From Hydrocarboniphaga sp. (GTDB lineage Bacteria > Pseudomonadota > Gammaproteobacteria > Nevskiales > Nevskiaceae): DNA of 64,000 nt. Made by a program: the position numbers and the translations under genes. Positions 33,862-42,376 of this stretch are shown here, piece by piece; the stretch's first letter is position 1; each line of letters begins with the position of its first letter. The stretch spans positions 23,479 to 87,478 of the forward strand of contig NZ_JAQGNT010000098.1 of assembly GCF_028291725.1 (NCBI RefSeq). The letters run 5' to 3'. The notes under the pieces were generated by a model. It did no database searches, was not told the origin of the DNA, and saw only the letters and a program-made list of their open reading frames with translations.

Positions 33862-34938
33862 GTGAAGTCCGCGCCAGCGGCGGCCGGCACGCGCGTCGAC
33901 ACCCGCGCGTTTCTCGAAAAGCTGCCGAAGTGGGTGATCGTGATTCTGCCGGTGGCGCACTGGGTGCTGATGAGTCTGCGCCATCGCGCGGCGGTGCTGC
34001 CATCGGTGGCCAATCCGAAGATCACTTCCGGCGGCCTGGTCGGCGAAGGCAAGACCGAATACTTCCGCATCATGGGCGTCGTGGCTCGTGCCGTGACGGC
34101 GCCCAATGGCTCGTTCGTCGTGCACACGGAGCGCGCCGCGGCGGACGCGGCCGCCTGCATGCAAGCTGCCGGCCTCGCGTTCCCGATCATCGCCAAGCCC
34201 GACATCGGCTGGTGCGGCTTCGGTGTGCGCCGCATCGATGCGCCGATTGAGCTCGCGGACTATCTCGCTGCGTTTCCACGGAGCGAGCGCGTCGTGCTGC
34301 AGGCCTATGTGCCCGACGCAGGCGAGGCCGGGGTTTTCTACGTGCGGCTGCCCGGCGAGACGCGCGGCCGCGTGCTCGGCCTCGCGCTGCGTTATTTCCC
34401 GCAGGTGATCGGCGATGGCCGGCACTCGATCGCCGAGCTGATCGCAGGCGACGCGCGGCTGGCGCGTCTCGGCGATCCGCTGCATCGCTCGCGCATCGAT
34501 CCGGCGCGGATCGCGGCGGCCGGCGAAGTCGTGCGCCTGGCGACGATAGGCTCGAGCCGCGTCGGCGGGCTGTATCGCAACGGCGAGGCGCTGATCACGC
34601 CGCAGCTGACCACGGCGATCGATGCGGTCGCCCGCGACATGGACGAATTCCATTTCGGCCGTTTCGATCTGCGTTACGCCAGCGAGGTGGCGTTGATGGA
34701 GGGCCGGGGCTTCACCATCATCGAGGTCAATGGTGCCGGCTCCGAGGCGATCGAAGCCTGGGACCCGCAGACCCGGCCGCTTGCTGCTTTCGGCAAGATC
34801 ATGGCCAAGCAGGTGCTGCTGTTCCGGATCGCGGCAGCGAACCGGAAACGCGGCTTCGAGCCGATGGGGTTTCTTGCTCTGGCGAAGCTGCATCTGAACC
34901 AGCAGCGGCTCATCCCGTTGTATCCGCCGTCGAACTGA
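33862..34938 (+). CDS. ATP-grasp-like protein (D-Ala-D-Ala-ligase superfamily)
   Basis: The protein has 358 residues, starting at GTG. Residues about 100-330 show ATP-grasp features: PIIAKPDIGWCGFGVRRI (nucleotide-binding lysine loop), VVLQAYVPDAGEAGVFYVRL, and the metal-binding HFGRFDLRY...FTIIEVNGAGSEA. An N-terminal hydrophobic stretch (VIVILPVAHWVLM) may anchor it to the membrane. Substrate unknown. Its position opposite a lipid-associated membrane protein suggests both act on a membrane lipid or cell envelope building block. Confidence 0.7.
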   Translation: MKSAPAAAGTRVDTRAFLEKLPKWVIVILPVAHWVLMSLRHRAAVLPSVANPKITSGGLVGEGKTEYFRIMGVVARAVTAPNGSFVVHTERAAADAAACMQAAGLAFPIIAKPDIGWCGFGVRRIDAPIELADYLAAFPRSERVVLQAYVPDAGEAGVFYVRLPGETRGRVLGLALRYFPQVIGDGRHSIAELIAGDARLARLGDPLHRSRIDPARIAAAGEVVRLATIGSSRVGGLYRNGEALITPQLTTAIDAVARDMDEFHFGRFDLRYASEVALMEGRGFTIIEVNGAGSEAIEAWDPQTRPLAAFGKIMAKQVLLFRIAAANRKRGFEPMGFLALAKLHLNQQRLIPLYPPSN

Positions 34939-34963
34939 CGGGCAGGCGATCCACGCGCAGCGT

Positions 34964-35041
34964 GTAGGTTGGGGTGAGCGCAGCGAACCCCAACGTGTGC
35001 CCGCGCCGATGTTGGGGTTCGCTGCACTCACCCCAACCTAC
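34964..35041. repeat. GTAGGTTGGGG-family palindromic repeat
   Basis: Full palindrome between the convergent ATP-grasp and methyltransferase genes; one substitution in the right arm (GCTGCACTCACC). Five bases separate it from the methyltransferase stop. Confidence 0.9.
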
Positions 35042-35045
35042 TCGG

Positions 35046-35969
35046 CTAGGGCCGTTCCACGCACAGCCCCACCGCTGCGATGCGGTCGGCGTGTGCGTAG
35101 ACCGGCCGTTCGAGTTCTTCGCCGAACACATCGGGATCGAGTTCGATGTAGCGCCAACGGCAGTCGCGGCCATCGAGCAGCGCTTGGAGTTCTGCCAGAA
35201 ACGGATCGACGCCGTCGACGATCGCGACGCCGGTATATAGCAACAGCCGGCCGCCCGGCCTGAGCCGCGCACAGGCTTGCGCGGCGATGCGCAGCCCCAG
35301 CTCGCGGCCCAGATCGCCGCCGCCGTGGCGATACGCGCGCTGCTGCTCGTCGGCCAGATACGGCGGATTGCAGATGATCAGATCGAAGCCGCCATCGACC
35401 GCGGCGAGCACGTCGCTCAGCACCGTCTGCACGGCGACGCCGGCGTGCCGCGCATTCACCTCGGCCAGGCGCAGTGCCGCCGCGTTGATGTCGGTCAGCA
35501 GCCATTCCGACGCCGACAGGCGGCCCGCGGCGGAGATCGCGCCGGCGCCGCTGCCGCAGCCGATGTCCGCGCAGCGCAGCGTCGATGCGGCGGCGGGCAG
35601 GTTCGCGTTGACGAAGTTCGCAAAGCGATAAGTGTCCGGCCCGAAGAACACCGCGTCGCCGGCCAGGGTGGGATAGGCCGAGTGCAGGAACAGATGGCCG
35701 TCCAGCGCGGAGACGCGGACCGTGCTGCGATAGCCGCCCGGCTCCGGCAGCAGAACGCCGGCATCGCGCATCAGCGACAGCATCGCATCGCCGACGATGC
35801 GGCTCTCGAACGGCAGGCTCCAGCCGAAGACGTCGCTCAGCGTGCGCGCGGTCTGCCGCCCGGCGCGGGCGAGCACGCGCGCATGCGTCAGCGGTGTCGG
35901 CGTTACGAACCGATACGCGCGTTCGGACAGCGCTTGCAGCAGGCTCGACAGTGCATCGTCGCGATTCAT
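35046..35969 (-). CDS. N5-glutamine/small-domain SAM methyltransferase (PrmC/HemK-like)
   Basis: The protein has 307 residues. The SAM site is ADIGCGSGAGAI, followed by LLTDINAAALRLAEVNA and the catalytic DLIICNPPYL, the NPPY motif of amino-group methyltransferases acting on protein glutamine or on adenine. The N-terminal 110 residues form a separate helical domain unlike that of PrmC, so this is probably a different subfamily; target unknown. Confidence 0.8.
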   Translation of the reverse strand: MNRDDALSSLLQALSERAYRFVTPTPLTHARVLARAGRQTARTLSDVFGWSLPFESRIVGDAMLSLMRDAGVLLPEPGGYRSTVRVSALDGHLFLHSAYPTLAGDAVFFGPDTYRFANFVNANLPAAASTLRCADIGCGSGAGAISAAGRLSASEWLLTDINAAALRLAEVNARHAGVAVQTVLSDVLAAVDGGFDLIICNPPYLADEQQRAYRHGGGDLGRELGLRIAAQACARLRPGGRLLLYTGVAIVDGVDPFLAELQALLDGRDCRWRYIELDPDVFGEELERPVYAHADRIAAVGLCVERP

Positions 35970-36093
35970 GAGTCGATGGCTTGAGACGGGTGCTGCGACT
36001 ATACGGCCGTGCCTGCGCGCCGTGCTTTGGCGGTAGTGGAGAATGCCGCCGTGTTCAGTCCCTAATCAGACGGTCGGCGTCAGCATGCGAGAC

Positions 36094-36129
36094 CTGAACC
36101 GGATCCTGAGCCGGATCCTGAACCGGATT
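36094..36129. repeat. Three tandem 12-bp repeats
   Basis: CTGAACCGGATC, CTGAGCCGGATC and CTGAACCGGATT follow each other without gaps, ending 14 bases before the ATG of the heme-oxygenase-like gene. They overlap the expected ribosome-binding region and could be an operator or a slippage product. Confidence 0.75.
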
Positions 36130-36143
36130 GATCGAGACCGACC

Positions 36144-37055
36144 ATGCGCGAACAGTTCGCCAGCTGGGCCGCCGCACACACCGGGCTAAAGAGCTTGAAC
36201 CCGCGAGATCTGCAGCAGCGCCTGGCGGCGTTCAACGCGCATCGGCTGCGGCCCGGCTTGCCGAACGACAACTGGCGCCGCGAGCTGCGCGCCGAGCTGG
36301 AGCTGCGCGAACTCGAAGGTGAATACGTCGAGAACGAGCGTCGCGCCGTCAGTGCGATGCTGGCCGAGCTGCCGGGCGATCCGGATGCCTTCATGCAGTG
36401 GTTCGAGGCCCTGCGCGAAACCGGGCCGGGCCAGAACGACGCCCTGTTCCCGTGGCTCGCCAGCCAGGCGTCGATGGACGCCATGCGCTGGTTTCTGACC
36501 CAGGAAATCGGCGGCGAAGCCGGCTTCGACGATCTGGTGGCGCTGACCCAGGTGCGGCTGCCGGTGCAACCCAAGCTCGAGCTCGCGCGCAACTACTGGG
36601 ACGAGATGGGCCGCGGCCGCGAGGACGACATGCATGGGCGGATGCTGGAGCATGTGGCCGAGGAACTGGGTCTGCACGCGACGCCCGAGGCAACGGTCTG
36701 GGAATCGTTGGCGCTGGCCAACCTGATGGCGGCGCTGGCGGCAACGCGCCGCTACACCTACCTGTCGGTCGGCGCGCTGGGCGTCATCGAGCTGACCGCG
36801 CCGGGCCGCGTGGCGCAGGTCAACCAGGGCCTGCAGCGTCTTGGCGTATCCGCCACCGGCCGCCGCTATTTCCAGTTGCACGCGGGGCTCGACATCCGCC
36901 ATGCCGAGGCCTGGAACCGCGAAGTCATCCGCCCGCTGGTCAGCGCCGATCCGGCATTGATCCGGCCGATCGCCGAAGGCGCCTTGTTGCGGCTGCGTTG
37001 CGGCGCGGCCTGTTTCGAGCGTTATCGCCGCGAGCTGGGTGTGATCGCCGCATAG
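36144..37055 (+). CDS. Iron-containing redox enzyme family protein (heme-oxygenase-like fold)
   Basis: The protein has 303 all-helical residues. HGRMLEHVAEELGL and the later HAGLDIRHAEAW (His246, Asp250, His253) are typical metal-ligand patterns of heme-oxygenase-like di-iron enzymes (HDO/HOLDO family). Members hydroxylate, cleave or desaturate amino-acid and fatty-acid substrates in biosynthesis. No partner gene is adjacent, so the substrate is open. Confidence 0.75.
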   Translation: MREQFASWAAAHTGLKSLNPRDLQQRLAAFNAHRLRPGLPNDNWRRELRAELELRELEGEYVENERRAVSAMLAELPGDPDAFMQWFEALRETGPGQNDALFPWLASQASMDAMRWFLTQEIGGEAGFDDLVALTQVRLPVQPKLELARNYWDEMGRGREDDMHGRMLEHVAEELGLHATPEATVWESLALANLMAALAATRRYTYLSVGALGVIELTAPGRVAQVNQGLQRLGVSATGRRYFQLHAGLDIRHAEAWNREVIRPLVSADPALIRPIAEGALLRLRCGAACFERYRRELGVIAA

Positions 37056-37113
37056 GGCCGCCGCCGCGCGGCCCTGTCTATACTGCGGGCTCCGCCCGAT
37101 CGACACCGCCGCC

Positions 37114-37995
37114 ATGTCCGCAAGCCTGCGCATCCTGCTCTCGTTGCTGCTGCTCAGTGCAATTCCGTACGCCGCGGCTTTCCCGTTCGGCTCCAAGATC
37201 GATGATCCGAAGGACGTGCCCAAGGTCACGACCAGTGCGCCGAGTGCGCAGCTGATCGGCCAGACCTTCACGATCGAATCGAAAGTCATGCACGAGACGC
37301 GGCGCATCAACGTCTACACGCCGCCGCCCTGCGACGGCCCCAAGGCCGCGGCCTGCCCGGTGCTGTACATGCCCGACGGCGGCATTCTCGAGGACTTTCT
37401 GCACATCGCCGGCCTAGTGCAGGTGTCGGTCGGCAACCATACGATGCGGCCCTTCATCCTGGTCGGCATCGAGAACACCGAGCGCCGCCGCGACCTGACG
37501 CCGCCCACCGACGTGGCCGAGGACCTGCGCATCGCGCCGCGCGTCGGCGGCTCGGCGCTGTTCCGCCAGTTTCTGCGCGACGAGCTCAAGGTCGCAGTGC
37601 GGGCGCGCTACAACACCAGCAGCGAGAGCGCGATCGTCGGCGAGTCGCTGGCCGGCCTGTTCATCGTCGAGACCTTCCTGCTTGAGCCGGATCTGTTCGA
37701 CAGCTATATCGCGATCAGCCCCAGCCTGTGGTGGAACGGCCAGCAGCTGGCCGACAGCACCGCGGCGCGTCTGAAAGCGCAGCCCGATCTGCACAAAACG
37801 CTGTACCTGAGCGCGGCCGACGAGAGCAATATTCTGCCGGGCACCCAGGTGATGGCGGCAGCGCTGAAAGCCGATGCACCCAAGGGCCTGCGCTGGTACT
37901 ACGAGCCGATGCCGGGCGAGACGCACGCCACGATCTATCACCCGGCGGCGCTGGCCGCGTTCCGCAAAGTGTTCGCGCCGGCTGCCACTCCGTAG
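37114..37995 (+). CDS. Exported esterase (IroE/esterase D-like alpha/beta hydrolase)
   Basis: The protein has 293 residues with a signal peptide (residues 1-23, AAA). The nucleophile Ser178 lies in IVGESLAGLF and the catalytic His in GETHATIYHPA; RRINVYTPPP and LYMPDGG are typical of the PF00756 putative esterase family. Relatives hydrolyse siderophore lactones or other esters in the periplasm. The TAG stop belongs to the palindromic repeat that begins at 37992. Confidence 0.82.
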   Translation: MSASLRILLSLLLLSAIPYAAAFPFGSKIDDPKDVPKVTTSAPSAQLIGQTFTIESKVMHETRRINVYTPPPCDGPKAAACPVLYMPDGGILEDFLHIAGLVQVSVGNHTMRPFILVGIENTERRRDLTPPTDVAEDLRIAPRVGGSALFRQFLRDELKVAVRARYNTSSESAIVGESLAGLFIVETFLLEPDLFDSYIAISPSLWWNGQQLADSTAARLKAQPDLHKTLYLSAADESNILPGTQVMAAALKADAPKGLRWYYEPMPGETHATIYHPAALAAFRKVFAPAATP

Positions 37996-38070
37996 GTCGG
38001 CAATCCCTTGCCGACGTGTACGCCCGATACGCAACCGGGGCCTCATGTCGGCAAAGGATTGCCGACCCAC
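37992..38070. repeat. GTAGGTCGGCA-family palindromic repeat
   Basis: GTAGGTCGGCAATCCCTTGC arm and a right arm ending GCCGACCCAC (one change from the family). It supplies the esterase stop codon. Confidence 0.88.
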
Positions 38071-38201
38071 TCTCCTGCTCCCCCTGGGCGAGCCCTTACA
38101 GACCTGCCTCCACCATCGAGTACGGGGAAGACGGCGCAGCCCGTAGCACTCAAACGCATTGGTGCCATTGCTGGACCCATTCACAATAAAACACGGGATA
38201 T

Positions 38202-40544
38202 TTGAGCTTGGATCAAGCAACACACAACAAGATCGTTTCGTTCATCTGGGGCATCGCCGACGATGTCCTTCGCGATCTGTTCAGGCGGGGCAAGTACCCG
38301 GACGTCATCCTGCCGATGTGCGTCATCCGGCGCATGGACGCGGTACTGGAGCCGACCAAGCCGGCAGTGCTCGATACGAAGAAGATGCTCGACGAGGCCG
38401 GCATCACCGAGCAGCGCGCCGCGCTGTGCGACGCCGCCGGCCAGGCGTTCTACAACACCTCGAAATTCACCCTGCGCGACCTCAAGTCCCGCGCCAGCCA
38501 GCAGCAGTTGCTGGCCGATTTTGAGGACTACCTCAACGGCTTCTCGCAGAACGTCCAGGACATCCTGGAGAACTTCAAGTTCAGGAATCAGCTCACCACG
38601 CTGTCGCGTTCGGACTCGCTTGGAACGTTGATCGCCAAGTTCCTGGACCCGGACATTGATCTCTCTCCGGCCGGCATCGACAACCACTCGATGGGCACGG
38701 TGTTCGAGGAGCTGGTCCGCAAGTTCAACGAAGACAACAACGAGGAGGCCGGCGAGCACTGGACGCCGCGCGATGCTGTGCGCCTTATGGCCAATCTCGT
38801 ATTCCTGCCGATCCAGGACCGGATCAAGTCCGGCACCTACATGCTGTACGACTGTGCCTGCGGCACCGGCGGCATGCTCACCGTGGCCGAGGACACGCTG
38901 ACCCAACTCGCCGCAAAGCGCGGTCAGCAGGTCAAGAGCCTGCTATACGGACAGGAGATCAACCCGGAGACCTACGCGGTCTGCAAGGCCGACATGCTGC
39001 TCAAGGGCGAAGGCGAGAACGCCGAACACATCGTCGGCGGTGCGGAGTGGTCCACGCTCGCGCATGACGCCTTCCCGGCCCAGGAATTCGACTTCATGCT
39101 CGCCAACCCGCCCTACGGGAAGAGCTGGAAGAAAGACCTTGAAGCCATGGGCGGCAAGGACGGCATGCGTGATCCCCGCTTCAAGGTCATGCACCAGGGC
39201 GAGCAGCTCTCGCTGGTCACAAGGTCCAGCGACGGCCAGATGCTGTTCCTCGCCAACATGGCGGCGAAAATGAACGGCAAATCGGCACTCGGCAGCCGCA
39301 TCGCCGAGGTCCACAACGGCAGCTCGCTGTTCACCGGCGACGCCGGCCAGGGCGAGAGCAACATCCGCCGCTGGATCATCGAGAACGACTGGCTGGAAGC
39401 CATCGTCGCGCTACCGCTCAACCTGTTCTACAACACCGGCATCGCCACCTACATCTGGGTACTGACCAATAGGAAGCCCGAGCACCGCAAGGGCCAGGTC
39501 CAGCTCATTGACGCCAGCCAGTGGTTCAAGCCGCTGCGCAAAAACCTCGGCAAGAAGAACTGCGAGCTATCACCGGAAGACATCGAACGCATCACGCATA
39601 CCTTCCTGGAGTTCAAGGAAACCGCGGAGTCCAAGATCTTCCCCAACAAGGGCTTCGGCTACTGGAAGGTCACCGTTGAGCGGCCACTGCGCCTGCACAG
39701 CCGGCTGACGCCGCAGGCCATCGAGACCCTGCGCTATACCTCCGGGGACGAGGACATCCGGGCCGTACTGTTCGAGGAGTTCGGTGACGCCCTGACCATC
39801 CGGTTCTCGTCGATCGAGGCCGCGCTGGAAAAGCGGCTGACCGAATGGGGCAACGAGGACGATGACGGCGAGGATGAGGACGGCGGCAGCAAGCAGGGGC
39901 TACCGGAAAAGAAGCGCAAGAAGCTGCTCGACCCGAAGACCTGGGCGCGCGATACCCGGCTGGTTGACTTCGCAAATGTCCTGCGCGAAGCCTTGGGCGG
40001 CGAACTGTACGAGGACCACAACATCTTCCGGGACCGCGTGGATGCCGTGCTGAAGAAGACAAAGGAAAAAATTTCCGCGGCCGACCTCAGGCTCATCCTC
40101 AAGTCCGTGAGCTGGCGCGAAGAGACCGCGCCGCCGGTGATCGCCAAGCTGCACAAACCCGGCAAGCTCGCAGCCGACCCACTGCGCGGCCTGTATTTAC
40201 TCCCCTCTCCCACCGGGAGAGGGGTCGGGGGTGAGGGCGCTCGCAGCGAGAACATCGTCGTCGAGCACGAGCCCGACTCGGACCTGCGCGATACCGAACA
40301 GGTGCCCTTGCTCGAAGAGGGCGGCATCGAAGCGTTCATCCGCCGCGAAGTGCTGCCCTACACGCCAGACGCCTGGATCAATGAGGACGCCACCAAGATC
40401 GGCTACGAGGTCAGCTTCACCCGGCACTTCTACAAGCCGAAGCCGCTGCGGTCGCTGGAAGAAATCAGCGCCGACATTCTGGCCATCGAGAAAGAGGCCG
40501 AGGGGCTGCTGGATGGCCTACTGGTGAGGAGCACAGCGGCATGA
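38202..40544 (+). CDS. hsdM: Type I restriction-modification methyltransferase subunit HsdM
   Basis: The protein has 780 residues with a TTG start. It has the HsdM N-terminal helical domain, SAM-binding DCACGTGGM (217-225) and catalytic NPPY (302-305), so it makes N6-methyladenine with HsdS. Residues about 666-683 (LLPSPTGRGVGGEGARSE) are encoded by a palindromic element inserted in frame. The C-terminal tail from about residue 713 (REVLPYTPDAWINEDATKIG, then EVSFTRHFYKPKPLR) recurs twice downstream as separate short frames. The stop overlaps the next gene's ATG. Confidence 0.93.
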   Translation: MSLDQATHNKIVSFIWGIADDVLRDLFRRGKYPDVILPMCVIRRMDAVLEPTKPAVLDTKKMLDEAGITEQRAALCDAAGQAFYNTSKFTLRDLKSRASQQQLLADFEDYLNGFSQNVQDILENFKFRNQLTTLSRSDSLGTLIAKFLDPDIDLSPAGIDNHSMGTVFEELVRKFNEDNNEEAGEHWTPRDAVRLMANLVFLPIQDRIKSGTYMLYDCACGTGGMLTVAEDTLTQLAAKRGQQVKSLLYGQEINPETYAVCKADMLLKGEGENAEHIVGGAEWSTLAHDAFPAQEFDFMLANPPYGKSWKKDLEAMGGKDGMRDPRFKVMHQGEQLSLVTRSSDGQMLFLANMAAKMNGKSALGSRIAEVHNGSSLFTGDAGQGESNIRRWIIENDWLEAIVALPLNLFYNTGIATYIWVLTNRKPEHRKGQVQLIDASQWFKPLRKNLGKKNCELSPEDIERITHTFLEFKETAESKIFPNKGFGYWKVTVERPLRLHSRLTPQAIETLRYTSGDEDIRAVLFEEFGDALTIRFSSIEAALEKRLTEWGNEDDDGEDEDGGSKQGLPEKKRKKLLDPKTWARDTRLVDFANVLREALGGELYEDHNIFRDRVDAVLKKTKEKISAADLRLILKSVSWREETAPPVIAKLHKPGKLAADPLRGLYLLPSPTGRGVGGEGARSENIVVEHEPDSDLRDTEQVPLLEEGGIEAFIRREVLPYTPDAWINEDATKIGYEVSFTRHFYKPKPLRSLEEISADILAIEKEAEGLLDGLLVRSTAA
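40202..40224. repeat. CCCCTCTCCC hairpin inside hsdM
   Basis: CCCCTCTCCC and GGGAGAGGGG are perfect 10-bp arms with the loop ACC. The surrounding GGTCGGGGGTGAGGGC (to about 40250) is the usual continuation of this repeat family. The frame remains open. Confidence 0.88.
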
Positions 40545-41662
40545 GCACCCGCAAGGCCCCCTCAAAGACAAAGCCAGCCACTGGCCGGAGCGTCATCCAA
40601 CCCGATGCCAGCGAGCCCGCCGATACTTTGTTCAACGAGGTGGTTGACCTGATCGAGCAGGCGCGCCAGCGGGCCTACCAGGCGGTCGATAGCGAGCTTG
40701 TCGGTTTGTACTGGCGCATCGGCCAGTACATCAGCGCCAAGCTGGCAGCCGCTATATGGGGCGAAGGCGTGGTGGACCACCTGGCACAGCACCTGGCGCG
40801 TACCATGCCCGGGCAGCGCGGCTTCACACGCAGAAACCTTTTCCGGATGCGGCAGTTCTACGAGACCTACAGCGCCGACGAGAAAGTGACACCGCTGGTG
40901 ACACAACTGCCGTGGACGCACAACCTGATCATCCTGACCCAGTCCAAGCGCCCCGAAGAGCGAGAGTTCTATCTGCGCATGGCGGTACAGGAGAAATGGA
41001 AAACCCGCGAACTGGAGCGCCAGTACCGCCTGGGCGCCTTCGAGCGCGCGGTGCTGAGTCCGCCAAAAGTGTCAGCGGCGCTGACACAAATCCAGGGCGA
41101 CGCCCCAGCCGGCGTATTCAAGGACACCTATTCGGTCGAGTTCCTGAACCTGCCGGCCGACCACACCGAGGCCGATCTGCACAGCGGTCTGTTGGGCCAG
41201 CTTCGCGCCTTTCTCATCGAACTGGGCCGCGACTTCTGCTTCGTCGGCTCGCAGTTCCCGGTTCAGGTGGGCGGCCGCGACTTCGCGCTCGACCTGCTGT
41301 TCTTCCACCGCGGCCTGAACTGCCTGGTGGCCATCGAGCTAAAAGTGGACCGGTTCGAGCCCGAACACCTGGGCAAGCTGAACTTCTACCTCGAAGCGCT
41401 GGACCGCGATGTGAAGAAGCCGCACGAGAACCCGGCCATCGGCTTGCTGCTGTGCGCGTCGAAGGACAGCGAGGTGGTGGAGTACGCGCTGAGCCGCACG
41501 CTGTCGCCGGCACTGGTGGCGCAGTACCAGACCCAGTTGCCGGACAAGCAGATGCTGGCGGCCAAGCTGCATGAGTTCTATGCCTTGAGTGCGCCGGTTG
41601 ACGAGGCCGAGCCTGTGCCATTGGCGACAGCGCGGCGGAAAAACAGGGTTGGCCGGGCGTGA
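40541..41662 (+). CDS. PDDEXK nuclease-domain protein, DUF1016/YhcG family (copy 1)
   Basis: The protein has 373 residues. The N-terminal DUF1016 helical domain (LYWRIGQYISAKLA, GFTRRNLFRMRQFYETY) is followed by a PD-(D/E)XK nuclease fold (GGRDFALDLLFFHR, LVAIELKVDRFEPEHLGKL). Such proteins are often found in type I RM loci and are thought to be nucleases in DNA-recombination or defence roles. The ATG overlaps the hsdM stop and the stop overlaps the next GTG (GTGA). Confidence 0.88.
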   Translation: MSTRKAPSKTKPATGRSVIQPDASEPADTLFNEVVDLIEQARQRAYQAVDSELVGLYWRIGQYISAKLAAAIWGEGVVDHLAQHLARTMPGQRGFTRRNLFRMRQFYETYSADEKVTPLVTQLPWTHNLIILTQSKRPEEREFYLRMAVQEKWKTRELERQYRLGAFERAVLSPPKVSAALTQIQGDAPAGVFKDTYSVEFLNLPADHTEADLHSGLLGQLRAFLIELGRDFCFVGSQFPVQVGGRDFALDLLFFHRGLNCLVAIELKVDRFEPEHLGKLNFYLEALDRDVKKPHENPAIGLLLCASKDSEVVEYALSRTLSPALVAQYQTQLPDKQMLAAKLHEFYALSAPVDEAEPVPLATARRKNRVGRA

Positions 41663-41775
41663 TTGCTGCTCTCAAGCCCTTGCGGACGCTGGAGGAAATC
41701 AGCGCCGACATTCTGGCTATCGAGAAAGAGGTCGAGGGGCTGCTACAAGGGCTGCTGAAGAAGGGTCCGCAATGA
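41659..41775 (+). pseudogene. Duplicated hsdM 3'-end fragment, copy B
   Basis: A 38-codon frame from GTG encodes LKPLRTLEEISADILAIEKE followed by VEGLLQGLLKKGPQ. This matches the HsdM C-terminus (KPLRSLEEISADILAIEKE, then AEGLLDGLLVRSTAA) but with enough differences to be an independent copy. It starts on the YhcG stop (GTGA) and ends on the next gene's ATG (ATGA). It cannot be a functional methyltransferase; it is a scar, although it may still serve translational coupling. Confidence 0.88.
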
Positions 41776-42146
41776 GTCAGCCGGCGTTCGACCTCACTCC
41801 CTTCCTCCATCAGGACGAGGGGCAGCACTTTGATCGCAAGTTCCTGTATGAAGGCCGGGAGGGGACGAAGCGCGCCCGCGACCGCCGCAAGCTGCGGGAC
41901 CGCAGCCTGCTCGATCTGCATCCCCACGGCGCCAACAGCTACTACACCCTGCCGCCCCCGCTCAGCACCCCGGCTCAAGCGCAGACCGGTCCGGGTGATC
42001 GAGGGGAGTCGGAGCCGAATCGAGGTGAGCTGGAGGCGGGCCTGCTGGAACGCCGCTTCCCCGATACGCCCACCCATCCCGACCAGGCGTATCGGATCTC
42101 GCGCCGACGATTGCCGTTCGGCCTTCCGCAGGTAGACCCGGCATGA
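41772..42146 (+). pseudogene. Internally deleted AlbA_2/schlafen-like ATP-binding protein
   Basis: A 124-codon frame. The first 38 residues (FDLTPFLHQDEGQHFDRK, then DRRKLRDR) match the N-terminus of AlbA_2-domain proteins that accompany type I RM genes, normally 400-500 residues long. It then jumps to LLDLHPHGANSYYTLPPPL, which looks like the C-terminal part of such a protein. I infer a large in-frame deletion. Start and stop are both ATGA-coupled to hsdM-tail copies. Confidence 0.6.
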
Positions 42147-42376
42147 GAGAGATCCTCGGCAAGGCCAAGACCGTCCGCGAGGTGCTGCCGTACACGCCGG
42201 ACGCCTGGATCAACGAGGGCGCGACCAAGATCGGCTACGAGGTCAGCTTCACACGGCATTTCCTCAAGCCGCAGCCGCTGCGCACGCTGGCCGAGATTGG
42301 CGCCGACATCCTTGCAATCGAAAAAGAGGCAGAGGGGCTGCTGGATGGCCTGCTGATGGGAGCGACGCAGCCATGA
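42143..42376 (+). pseudogene. Duplicated hsdM 3'-end fragment, copy C
   Basis: A 77-codon frame. From residue 12 on (REVLPYTPDAWINEGATKIG, EVSFTRHFLKPQPLRTLAEI, AEGLLDGLLMGATQP) it is co-linear with the last 67 residues of HsdM and clearly diverged from it at the DNA level. The first 11 residues (MREILGKAKTV) are not from the core tail. ATGA overlaps join it to the gene before and the gene after. Confidence 0.9.

Noticed and set aside
32803..35031. One 742-residue minus-strand protein
   Set aside because: The upstream half lies antisense to the ATP-grasp gene and contains a palindromic repeat; only the part from 33810 is a recognisable membrane protein.
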